Source of the DNA: Rotaria sp. Silwood1
Lineage: Eukaryota; Rotifera; Eurotatoria; Philodinida; Philodinidae
Direction: 5' to 3'
DNA: 64,000 nt
NCBI GenBank assembly: GCA_905250075.1
Contig: CAJNOP010000022.1
Coordinates: forward strand, 1,389,981 to 1,453,980
Position 1 is the first letter of the stretch. Every line of letters begins with the position of its first letter. The position numbers and the translations under genes are program-made. The notes beneath the pieces are model-generated. The model searched no databases, had not been told where the DNA came from, and was given only the letters and a program-made list of their open reading frames with translations. Below are positions 36,468-47,093 of the stretch, piece after piece.

Positions 36468-37006
36468 AGAAAATCTTATTTTTACTTGAAATTTTCTTAA
36501 ACTTTATTTGTTTTATTCAATATGTTACCTGTCTAGCCGTTTTTCCGAGTAATCACAAGTCAATCGACTGATATCGGAAATCTCAAGAATGAGTCTTATA
36601 ATTGTCAAATGGCACAAGCTAGAAATATTGGTCTTGTATAGAGTGAAAGAAAAGAACTTTTTCTATCGAATAGTCCTCTCAATAGTCTAAACTGATCGGG
36701 AAATAACTTTAGAGTATTGTTTTTGGAAATTTTCACCAAAAATACATCGGATTCTTCAATTTCTAAACAATCGATTTTCGATATGCTTTGATAGCTTCAG
36801 ATCTTCTTCTTTGAATGATGACAACCGCAGGTTTCTATGACGTTCCTATTAAAATCTATCCAAAAGCACAGTGAAGCATATTAAATTTTTAAAATACATA
36901 GCACTAATGGGAATTTAAGAGTTGAAAACGATATTTTAAAACCTTGTTTATTTCTTTTTTGTAAAAAAAAAAAAAAAAACTACCAATAAACTTGAAATAT
37001 ATGTTT
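36468..37006. other. Convergent intergenic region
   Basis: Tail-to-tail spacer between the zinc-ribbon gene (+) and EIF2B5 (-). It holds the 3' UTRs and a poly(A) run at about 36963-36979; no gene recognised. Confidence 0.4.
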
Positions 37007-40000
37007 CTAATCTTCATCGTCTTCATCATTATCTTCACTTTCAGCATTTTGCAACCATTCAACAAATTGTTTAAGTTTATCATAGTAAATTTTCTCTTCT
37101 GGTTTTATTATTAATTGATTATTTTTAATTTTTTCTTGTTTATCATCATACCATTGAATTATCCATTTTTCATCAATAACATCATTGTCATATAAATAAT
37201 TTAATATATTAACAATACGTTCACCAATTGGTTGAATATGTTTTAAACAAATTAAATTTAATTCATTTAATAATGCTATTTGTGATTGTTTATTTGTTAT
37301 TTTCATATAATTTTTTAATATAAATTGTGTTATTTGATCCAAAGTTAATTTTAATGTATTCCAATAATTTGTTTTTTCTGAATTCGATATTTTCTTTTCA
37401 AATGGTAATAAAAATACAGCATGTACTATAGATTGATCAAATTCCGTAGGTGATACATCATATGTTGGTTTTAACATATTTAATTCAACAATAATATTTT
37501 CTATATGAAGTTTTTGTGTATAAGCACGTTCCAATGAACGAATAACCTCTTGTTGAAATTCACTAACATCATTTGTTTCATCTATTGAACTAGTTTCTGA
37601 TGATGAATCTTCATTATCATCAGTTTCTGATGTTTCATCTTCCGATGGAATATCTGTTGGTTGATTAGAAGGTCTTTCTAAATTAGGTGAACGATATGGT
37701 TGAGGTCTAATCTCATCAATCTCATCACCAAGTGGTAATTCTTTATGTTCTATACAATAGCCCCATGCATCAAATGCATTTAATCCATTTTGATCATTAT
37801 CATTGATATCATCATCATCATCATCATCATCTGTATGCTCAATATGTTTTGTTTGATCATCATGTGTAGAAGCAAAACTAAGTTGCCTACCTAAACCATC
37901 ACTACCAACTAGATCACTATTTGATGTTACAGGTTCGTCAGTACTTGAACTAATTGATTTTTCTGAAAAAGACTTCTCTGATATTCTTGTTGAACTAGAT
38001 CTTTGTTTAGAATTGGAACGTTTAACATTTTTGGATGGTATTGGAATATTATCATCAATTTCAATTTCATCTACTACAGTTGTTGATGTTATAGAATTCG
38101 ATGCAATTATAATCATACGTGAATTTAAATGAACATTTGTACCAATAATAACATTTTTACAAAGTACACATTCATTATCAATTTGTACATTATTACGAAT
38201 AAGTACATTATCACATATGATAGAATTTTTAATAATACAATTTTCACCTATTTGTACATGATTCCATATAATTGAATTTTCAATTTTAGTATTTTTACCA
38301 ATAATACAATTTTGTCCTATAAGTGATGAACATATACGTACACCGGATAAAATTTGACTTTTATAACCAATAAAAACATCTTGTTGAATATTTGATAAAC
38401 GATCTAATTGTATATCACCTTGTTTATATATATTATGTTTATCATAAATTATTGGATAACATATATTATAAAATGATAAACATGAATCATTTAATCTTAT
38501 TTGAGGTGATATTGGAGTTGTAACTGTTGATAATTGTTGTTTGTGCATTGATGCTATTATTTCAGGTACAAGTGGATATGACCATCGACGAAGAATATCA
38601 AATGTTGCTTTCATATATAATCGTAAGTTATGTACGGAAAGAAAATAACCTGTTTCATATAAATATGAATATATTGTATGACCAGCTATTTCTTCATCAC
38701 GTAAAACACCTAGTAAAAATGAATGAATATTACAATGAAAGATTTATCCAGGAATGAAACTAATGTCAACAGAGAGTTTCTATTTTTTTTCTTTTAATTA
38801 TCCATAAAGATAATTCTAGTATTTCAAGCTTTTCCAAAAGAATTTAGTGTCACATACTTATACATCTTCATAAAAATATCATGTATATTTTACAAAATTA
38901 GTGTGAAAAACAAAATCATTGATCCATCTAGGGGCACGCTTTCAAGCATTATCGTTAAGATCGATGAACACATTGGAGTCATCACCATACATATTTCATA
39001 TATCCACTGACTTCACTATTCTTCTCCTAGAGCCGACGTTGTTCATTCTAATTGAATAGATTTCTTTCTGAAGAATACATATAGCTAAATCTGTATACAT
39101 TCTAAATGAACAATTTGACTCAACTTCACATATCAACAAAGAACAAAAGGTTCTAGATCATTGTACTCGATACATAAACTAAAAAAACCGGTTGCAGGCT
39201 ATAGCTCTTGTCTAATACAATTGGTCTCCGAAGAGGCAATCATTCAAATTTTAGTGACGACTTTGAAATTTTCTAGAGCAGTCTAATGTAAGTCTTGTTG
39301 TTAGTGACGTTCAACATATCTTTTCCATAGGTTCAGAAGTTTGGAAAAAAGAGTCTGACACTTGCCGTCTTTAGCGACTTAAGTCTGTAATGAGGAAGAA
39401 GAGCTGCAAAACTTCGATTTAAAACTTACACTTCCTATGTTCTTCGAAAATATATATATCAGTTCCACAAAATGGTTTTCTATAAACATACGCTCATCTT
39501 TCATGCTATTCGAAATTATTGACAATCATTAAACTATGGCTGATTCTTTTAAGTATAACTATAGTAAGAGCAATTTTTGTATACAAATATAAAGCCCAAT
39601 AAGAAACGAAAAATAACAAGAATTTTGATGACTCGAATGAAAATTTTAAATGAAATTGTAAATTGAAGTATGAAAAGAAACATTTGTATTTTTACAGACA
39701 ATTCGCAAAAACAAATTGTTTAAATCTAAATGTGAAACTATTTCTGTTTTGTTATTTTTTTTTGTTTGGTATCATTATATTTACCTTTAACGAATTCATT
39801 AATTGTTAAAAAATCAAAATTATCTTTAAATAAATGTAAGACATCAGGTGAACAAACAGCTATACGACAATCCAATGGACAATATAATGTTTCAATAGTT
39901 ACATTTGGTTTTTCTAATAAATCAAGTGATATTTCATATGTATCAAGATATTCTGTTGAATAATCATATAAACGATGTGTATTAGCATCACGTACGATAC

Positions 40001-40541
40001 ATAAATGTTGATCATCTGTATATGATGGATGTTCAAAATGATTTGAATCTAATTGACGATAAACAAGTGTCATTACACAATTTTTATCTCTTTTTATATT
40101 ATCTTTATGAATATTAAATAAATTCTTTAATTTTTCATTTGTTATTAATGTACCATTACCATATAGTAATAAAAAAGGATTATTTATTATATTTTCTTGT
40201 TCAAGATCCTTTAAACAATCACCTAATGAACGTGCTTCTTTACAAGGAATCAATTTAATTAATTTTGGATATGTTCGTAACCAGTGACTATTCATTATAT
40301 ATGAACGAATATCATATGAATATGATGTTGCTAATAAAATAATTTCTTGTATACCTGATCGTATTAATGTATGAATAGTATAGTCAAGTAATGGTCGACC
40401 ATCAACAGGCCATAAACATAATGGAAGTGATGTATGAGAAACGATTTCATTTATGTAAATGTTAAATGTATCAAGTACAAGTACACATGTTAATCGTTCT
40501 TCTTCACGATAATCAGAATTTTTATTTGTCGGTTTAATCAT
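37007..40541 (-). CDS. EIF2B5: Translation initiation factor eIF2B subunit epsilon
   Basis: Catalytic subunit of the guanine-nucleotide exchange factor for eIF2, the target of the integrated stress response. Two coding exons, 40541-39785 and 38709-37007, are joined in phase across an intron of about 1.08 kb, giving 819 residues (about 720 in human). The N-terminal nucleotidyltransferase-like domain reads LCLWPVDGRPLLDYTIHTL. Then INEFVKGVLRDEEIAGHTIY bridges the intron into the left-handed beta-helix of hexapeptide repeats (IGQNCIIGKNTKIENSIIWN). A long acidic, Ser-rich linker (with an eight-Asp run) precedes the C-terminal W2/HEAT domain and its aromatic-acidic end (DEKWIIQWYDD and KQFVEWLQNAESED). 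The extra length lies mostly in the linker. The ATG was chosen because the in-frame TTG upstream overlaps a TTTTTTTCAG acceptor-like tract that ends 2 nt before the ATG. Confidence 0.95.
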
Positions 40542-40556
40542 ATCTGAAAAAAACAA
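40542..40556 (-). promoter_or_regulatory. Splice-acceptor-like tract just upstream of EIF2B5 ATG
   Basis: Minus strand reads TTGTTTTTTTCAG, then AT, then ATG, with the AG at 40545-40544. This is a strong acceptor consensus in a place with no coding exon upstream, so it suggests trans-splicing or a 5' UTR intron. Confidence 0.55.
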
Positions 40557-41029
40557 GCAAACTATATTTTTTTTTTAAATGATTGAAATAATAAATATTA
40601 ATTCAATAGACAGAATGATGAAAGATGAAAGTAGAATATGATGCAATATTTTTCACAATAACCTTAGAAAAAAGAACAATTCTTCTGAAGCAAATTGATC
40701 ACTGGTATTTTATACAGTATTCATGTATTCTGCTTTGCATTAGTCCGAAAATCGAATCAATAGCCTAAAATCCACAGTTTACCATATTTTGAGAAAAAAA
40801 AACAGATTCCTGTTCTTATCTAAAATGAAAATGAACGATGTATAATGATAAATAAAATAAAACATACGATGTTTGATTTTATTCTATTTTGATATCACAA
40901 AAAAAAAATACACACATATACATAAAATGAAAGTTTTACTTTTCATACATATTTACTAAAACGAAAGTTAGAGAGTAGCTGATATATCAATCAAATTTGT
41001 AAAATAAAAAAAACAAATTTTCTTCGATA

Positions 41030-41520
41030 GATTTTTTTTCTGAATTGATACCATGGGATCTTTCATGAATAACCAAACAATGACTAAGAAATGCGTGTTC
41101 ACCATTAAGTGAAATGAACTTATCTTCTATATTCATTATTGCTATACCATTTTCATTGCCTTGAACACTTCCTAAATTAGAAACATGTTTGAATACAAAA
41201 AAAAGAAAGAAAATTAAAACAGAATCTAAAATTAATATCATCCATCAGTATCTTCGGGTTCCGCATGTTAGCTTAAAATAAGCACAAGCTGATATACATC
41301 CTTATAAAACCATACGTGTATATATCTAACACAATTAAGAATTAACTTACGTTCCTAACATCAGCAAATTCATCAATATGAAAACCATGTTATATATTTT
41401 CACTTAGTCATTCAATTTTTTCTGCAATAATAACCGTATGATCTTGTTATTCAAATTCCACTACATCATAAAACGGTTTTTTGGATGAGCCAACGGTTGT
41501 ACGCAATTGTCGTTCACTTG
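41030..41520 (-). pseudogene. Broken Cu/Zn superoxide dismutase
   Basis: Two fragments in SOD order. About 41512-41351 gives PFYDVVEFE, then after stops HGFHIDEFADVRN, matching the HGFHVHEFGD block. About 41182-41040 gives KHVSNLGSVQGNENGIAIMN, then IEDKFISLNGEH and LVIHERSHGI. There are three in-frame stops in the first fragment (TAA, TGA, TAA between VEFE and HGFH). Metal ligands are lost: the second His of HGFHxH is Asp, and the ligand Asp of HVGDLG is Asn, while the His in LVIHE remains. The loop containing the other zinc ligands and the C-terminal GNAGSR block were not found. A GTAAGT follows the first fragment, so an original intron can still be seen. It sits between the divergent EIF2B5 and MRPL2 genes. 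Confidence 0.75.
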
Positions 41521-41902
41521 ATGTTATTCCATTATCATGTCCCTATTTATCTTTCTTACTAGCAAAATGTATTGCATCAGCAATTAATATGACTTTAGCT
41601 CGTGGATTACTCGTACTTATATACAAAATAAAAATATTTTTTATATCATCTTATTTGATGTACTATTTCCTTATTTCAATGTGAATGAGGAACTGAGTAA
41701 AAAAAAACAGATGTATACGTGAAAGAAATAGATTCTAGTTGTATACATAAACAGTACAACATGCACATATATCACCAATGATATAATATGATATCCATGA
41801 ATTGTTTCAAATGTTGATTGGTTATTTCATCGACGAATTAGAATAGTACAAAAGAAGAATGAATGAATACGTCGAGATTATTTTCTATATGAATTCTTTA
41901 AG
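41521..41902. other. Spacer upstream of MRPL2
   Basis: AT-rich. The minus strand at about 41530-41640 is open and might be further decayed upstream sequence of the dismutase relic, but no motif supports this. No gene recognised. Confidence 0.3.
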
Positions 41903-43154
41903 ATGTATTCATTAATTCGAAATAATGTTGCTCGAGTACTTCAACGAGATTTAACATCAATCTTTGGTTCTTTATCTCGGTATTAATTAATATAAATTTT
42001 GTTTATCCTATAAGTTCTTTCTTATTTTAATCGTTCTAGTTCAACAACCACTAATACATCCCCATCGACTCAAAAACAAAAAGATAATGATAATTCAATA
42101 AAATCTGATTCACAGTCGTCAGATATAACTAAAACAACTGATATAAAAGTTCCATGGAAAGCAAATGTAATAGAAATGCCAGTTGCTATGGGTCCACAAT
42201 ATATAATTGATAATTGTCGTGAACATCGTGAAGGTGGTTTTTATTATGATCATAGAATTATAATACCTAAAATGCCAGAAAAATATACAGTAAAACCATT
42301 TGAAACACGAAAAACTGGTGGAAATCATCCTGATACTGGTAAGCAAAAAAAGAATTTTAATTGAAAACATTAAATAAAATTATATATATATATATAATTT
42401 TTTCTTTCAGGTCGAAAAGAATACCGTCGAGTAGGTGGTGGTTTAAAAAAGACTTGGTTATGGATTGACACCATGAGACAAGGACCGAAAAGTGGTCCAC
42501 CATTAATTGAACGTGTTATTCGTATTATGAATAGTGATTGTCATACAGCTAAAGTTGCTTTAATTGGACATGGAAATACTCTTCGATATATATTAGCTAC
42601 TGAAAATCTTAAAGTCGGTGATTTAGTTAAAACATCTGGTGAAATACCAAAAAATCCCGGTTCGATCATTTTATTTTTGTTGGTTTCTTATTTGCCTAGA
42701 TATTGATATCTTTCTTTTAGTAAAAGCAAGTGAAGGTGATGCATATCCAGTTGGTGCATTACCAATTGGTACGATAGTTAATTGTGTTGAAGGTTATCCA
42801 GGACAAGGTGCAAAATATGCAGTAAATGCTGGTACATTTGCAACAATAATGAAACGTGTTGATGATCGATGTATTTTACAATTACCAACAAAACATGAAA
42901 TCTCAATACTTGAACAATGTATGGTTACTGTAGGTCGTTTATCTAATGTTGAACATAATGAGTTTGTTTATGGTAAAGCTGGTGCAACTCGTTTAATGGG
43001 TATAAGACCAAAACTTGGTTTATTTCATCCAAAAACATCTCGCTTTGGACGAAGACCATTTCGACCGAAACCTATACTTGTTATTACAGGTGAAAAACCT
43101 GAATATCCGAATGTGATTAAATTACAACATCCTTCAGTTGATCCTTATAGATAA
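41903..43154 (+). CDS. MRPL2: Mitochondrial ribosomal protein uL2m
   Basis: Component of the mitochondrial large subunit near the peptidyl-transferase centre. Exons are 41903-41979, 42040-42338, 42411-42659 and 42721-43154; all phases close, giving 352 residues. The N-terminus (MYSLIRNNVARVLQRDLTSI) is a plausible mitochondrial targeting peptide: basic, with no acidic residue in its first 14 positions. The core includes GGNHPDTGRKEYRRVGGGLK, IERVIRIMN, then EGDAYPVGALPIGTIVNCVE, PGQGAKYAVNAGTFATIMK, VGRLSNVEHNEFVYGKAG and the RPKLGLFHPKTSRFGRRPFR tail, all in uL2 family order. The third intron uses a weak donor, GTTCGA, but phase and protein similarity both require it. AATAAA follows at 43169-43174. 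Confidence 0.93.
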
Positions 43155-43168
43155 TTGTTTTCTGTTTC

Positions 43169-43174
43169 AATAAA
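43169..43174 (+). promoter_or_regulatory. Candidate poly(A) signal AATAAA
   Basis: 14 nt after the MRPL2 stop, in TTTCAATAAAGTTATC. Confidence 0.5.
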
Positions 43175-44521
43175 GTTATCAAAATAATGTGTTTTTGTGT
43201 TTTATTTTTCGAAGTCTTTGGATTTATATTTAGTTTTACGGTAATCTTCATCAATGACCTGAGTACATGGAAAAATTGATGAAAAGAACAGTTGTGACTA
43301 GAATATCACATAAGAAGAATAAAAACAATGAACTAGTCATCTTATCGAAATTTTATTTTAGATGTTGGAAAAAATTTGTTAGTACAATTCTTGCCGAATT
43401 AACATATAAAACACAATATAGTTATCGTTCCTAATCACAGAAAGATCGTTTTATTCTATCTAATTCGCAACACATTTTTTCATTATCCTTCTATTTAATC
43501 GTTTAGAAATTAAGTAAGGAAATAGTTCATCTACTGTAACAAGTCGTTGCTGATCGTATATCAACAGCGGATGTCACATTCTGTGATGAAGGAAAGACAT
43601 TATTGAGGATATCTGTCGAACAAGGTCAGGGAAGGTTTTCAAATTTCTACCCTTACACTGCAACAATCGTTTTAGATCATGTTTCACAAAAACATCTCTA
43701 TAATTTGTGAGTAAAATTTATCTATCGTGTAGGCTCTTTAATAGAGTTTATCAAGTAAAAAAATTTTTGAACGTAGACCCATGTTCGCGATCAACTTGAT
43801 GGGTTTTACTCTAGAACTAGATACACATATGCCATGAACAAAATTGAATGCTAGGTAAAAATAAAAATAAAACATATTTCTTTTTTAATTAGGCGTAAAA
43901 CTATGAAATTATTTTATTTTATTTAAAAACAGATTCTAATTTTCGTTAAGAGAGCATAACGCTTACTTTTTTTTTTAATTGAGCATAACTTTCTTTATCA
44001 GTAATCATACTTTAATATATACAAGAATAACTTCTACGTCGACATTAGAAAATGATGTTTGAGAGTATTTTTATAAACGTGCAAATCAACATATTGCTTT
44101 TTTTAGCATCAGATTTCAAGAGAAGACATTTATTATTCTATTGCAGGGAATATGTACGGTTCTTTATTATTTCTGGTTGAAATTCAACAAGATAATATAT
44201 TCATACTTTAAATATGCTTGCTAAGACAAATATATATAAGATCCGTTCTTTGTTATTATCGTTTTCCCCTTTTTTATGAGTCTTTTAAAAATGCTGTTTA
44301 ATTTTGCCTGTTACATATATTTATCTTTTTTGTAACAGAAATCGACGAGAAATCAAAGCTAGGATAAATTTGGTTTCGTGTGAATTCATCCTTCAATATA
44401 CGTTTATTGATTCGAGTAAATACAAGATATAGAATAGTCGATCTTCTCAATCTACCATATGTCCATCAGAATTTCTCACTTATATAGTTAAAAACCTTAT
44501 TATTATAGTTTGTTTCAGTCT
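43175..44521. other. Intergenic, no gene recognised
   Basis: 1.3 kb of AT-rich DNA between MRPL2 and the torsin-like gene, both on the plus strand. No coding or RNA feature recognised. Confidence 0.4.
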
Positions 44522-44531
44522 TTATTTTCAG
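44522..44531 (+). promoter_or_regulatory. Splice-acceptor-like tract just upstream of torsin-like ATG
   Basis: TTATTTTCAG followed by AT and the start ATG at 44534. Same arrangement as EIF2B5. Suggests trans-splicing or a 5' UTR intron. Confidence 0.55.
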
Positions 44532-44533
44532 AT

Positions 44534-45773
44534 ATGGATGATTCAATGAATTCTGTTCATAGTATATCAGCTATGGATATTTCACCAGCATCTAGTCCGA
44601 TAAGTACAATAAATCCAATACCATCGAATCATTTACTTTTAAATGCATTTCAACAACAACAAGAATTACTTTCGAATATTTTATTCAATGGACCAAATAT
44701 GAATGATTATCGATCAATAAATAAAAATCCAATGTCAAATGAACATGAACATAATGATTCGAAAAGTCTTTGTCTATTTTCAACAGTGTTATCAGATAGT
44801 AGTAGTGAAATGAAAACACAAAATATTTCAGATGAACCAAATCAACTTCGACAGCGAATTATAAAAGAATCGATTCCATCAGTTGTTAATTCGATATCAC
44901 CAAAAAAAAAATCTGAAACGAATTCATCTCGACGATCATTTACTACAATTTTTCTTTCTATTCCAATTTTGCTATTGATTACTTATTTCATTGTTCAACA
45001 TTCGAATACATCCATTATTCTATCACGTTCAACAAATTGGCAAAATGCAAGTGAATATTTAATGAAAAATCTTGTTGGACAAGATCAAGGACTCGAACAA
45101 TTTAAAGATGCCATGAAAAATCATAAGAATTTTACTGTCGTTATTATCGAAGTATTTATTAATTTATTTTTAATAGTTATTCAATATTAATAAATTTATT
45201 GAATTCTAGGGTCCAATCGGTACTGGAAAAACTTATTTAGCTTCGTCACTTGAAAAATTTTTACCAACAACTCTCATATCTACGAATACACTTCTTGGTT
45301 TACCATCACATCATTGGACTGAATCTGATCGTCTTTCATCATATTTATTATCATACTTATCTCCGTCAATATTTCAATTTTTAATTATTGATGATTTGGA
45401 TTTATTACCAACAAATGAAACATATTGTCAAACATTAACTAAAGCTTTATATTCACTTAATAATAATAAAAATGTATTTATTATTCTTCTACAAACAGGT
45501 TCCATGTTAGATATATGTAAACAAAATTTAGAAAATATAATTACAAAATTTATTCAATTTAATATGTTACAACGTCATCATATTCGAACATGTATTCAAA
45601 ATGAAGCTTATATACAAAATGTTCAACCCCCATTTGATAATCAACAAATTGAAAATATTCTTAATTCTCTCAAATATATTAATGAACAAGAAATATTCAA
45701 TAGTACAACGGGTTGCAAACAAATACCATCACTTGTTATGTTAGAATCCAAAAAGCATCGCATTGATAATTAG
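44534..45773 (+). CDS. Torsin-family AAA+ ATPase, membrane-anchored
   Basis: Two exons, 44534-45151 and 45210-45773, phase 0, 393 residues. The first ~140 residues are Ser/Asn/Gln-rich and cytosolic or nucleoplasmic in type. One TM follows (about 141-160, FTTIFLSIPILLLITYFIV). The ATPase domain then begins with LVGQDQGLEQFKDAMKNH, Walker A GPIGTGKT at the exon junction, and Walker B QFLIIDDLDLLP. Near the end NSTTGCKQIP carries the GCK sensor-2 motif typical of torsins. Torsins act in the ER and nuclear envelope with LAP1/LULL1 as activators. The N-terminal membrane anchor with a long cytosolic region recalls TOR4A rather than the signal-peptide torsins. Walker A has Lys-Thr, not the Lys-Asn of classical torsins. 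Family call good, subfamily uncertain. Confidence 0.82.
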
Positions 45774-45813
45774 TTAAATTTATTTTCTTATTTTTTTTTT
45801 CTTTAAAATGTTC

Positions 45814-45819
45814 AATAAA
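45814..45819 (+). promoter_or_regulatory. Candidate poly(A) signal AATAAA
   Basis: About 40 nt after the stop of the torsin-like gene. Confidence 0.45.
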
Positions 45820-46721
45820 CTAGATGATATACGAGACTAACTCATGATAATACAAAGTATCAGGATTGTTTTATTTATATATTCTAATGTAATAATTCAA
45901 TGAGTGCATTAATGGTGAGTGTCGATCAGCAATATGCACCACTCGCGCCCTTCTGATAAGTATGATTTATTTTTGGGTAGGCTTGCCTTAATCATACCAG
46001 TTGTTAACCTCGAATGCTAGAAATTTTTAAAAAAGAATGTGCATGAAACGCTAAAAAGTTAAGAGAAGTGATTTAATCGTAGACAGACTCATACTTACTA
46101 AGATACTATTTGTTCTATTACCTCACTTCATACTCATTTGTTAGATTCATAAATAAAATCATAATCCATGTTGATTAACAATTATTTTGCTAAAAAATCG
46201 ACGTAACTCAAAAACTAGTGATACTCATTGTGAAGAGCATAGCATTTAAATTCACCTTAAGTTAAAATATGATTAAGAAAGTTAGTCAAATTTTCCATCT
46301 TCTGTCATGTTTTGTCGTACTCCAAAAAGGGATCGAAAATAGATAAAAATAAAGTTTTCAAGTAATATACAAAATATAAGACAAAGGTCTAAAATAGAGG
46401 ACATTTATAGGACCATTTTTCAAATATATAAAAGTTACAGGACGACTGCGAAGTCTGAATATAAGAAACGTAACTGTTTCTTATTGAAAGGTAATCATTT
46501 CATCAAAGTCACAATTAATGTTTAATATGTATTATATGATTGAGTCTATTAATATCAGAAGAATATCTGTAATTTTTTGTTGCAATAATGCAATTAAAAC
46601 TGGAAAAAAAATGTATTAATAGCGGTATTGTTAGTGTTTATTCAGATTTATTTTGTTGCTATGGAAAAATAACATCCTATGTACTAATAATTCAATAACA
46701 TTTACTATCTATTCAAAAATA
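45820..46721. other. Intergenic; one short hairpin near 45958
   Basis: No gene recognised. At about 45958-45998 TATGATT pairs with AATCATA around a smaller AGGC/GCCT stem. This is too short to name an RNA gene. Confidence 0.3.
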
Positions 46722-47093
46722 TTAATGTTTATTGAATGAAATACTCTTTTTTTGATAAGATCTGATTTTATTCCTATTTTGTGATTGAATTATTTTTTTT
46801 CTCTGTACATTTGTATCAGACTGATGTATTTGATTTGTTGGATCATTGATTGAATTTGTTTTATGCCAAGTTTTCACTATTTCAATAGCATTAATCAATG
46901 AAAGACGTTGTTGTGCTAATTGATTTTGTTGGTCTTGGGCAGTTGCAGTTTCTTGATCACGTTGTCGAGGATGTTGAGTTAGACTTTTCGGTACATTTGA
47001 ACCATCAACCATTGAAGCATTTGGTAAATCACTACGTTCATGAGGTGGACACAATGATGTACGCCGTACAAACGATGATTTTATACTTGTCAT
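46722..47093 (-). CDS. Small hydrophilic protein, unknown
   Basis: Open frame of 123 residues from the ATG at 47093 (the frame stays open 45 nt upstream but only with hydrophobic residues encoded by T-rich DNA). The product is polar and basic, with FVRRTSL near the N-terminus (a PKA-type RRxS/T site), a Gln-rich helical middle (DQQNQLAQQRLSLINAIEIV) and an Arg/Lys-rich end. Composition is protein-like and not simply AT-biased, which favours a real exon. It may be a complete single-exon gene or the last exon of a larger one whose upstream exons were not found. No family recognised. Confidence 0.45.
   Translation of the reverse strand: MTSIKSSFVRRTSLCPPHERSDLPNASMVDGSNVPKSLTQHPRQRDQETATAQDQQNQLAQQRLSLINAIEIVKTWHKTNSINDPTNQIHQSDTNVQRKKIIQSQNRNKIRSYQKKSISFNKH

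Noticed and set aside
43562-43610. Resemblance to the first exon of the zinc-ribbon gene (GTCAC..TCTGTGATGAAG)
   Set aside because: Similarity covers only about 25 nt, with no Cys codons following and no open frame.
45950-46010. Hairpin that might be a small RNA gene
   Set aside because: Only 7-bp and 4-bp stems; no tRNA A/B box, no known RNA shape.
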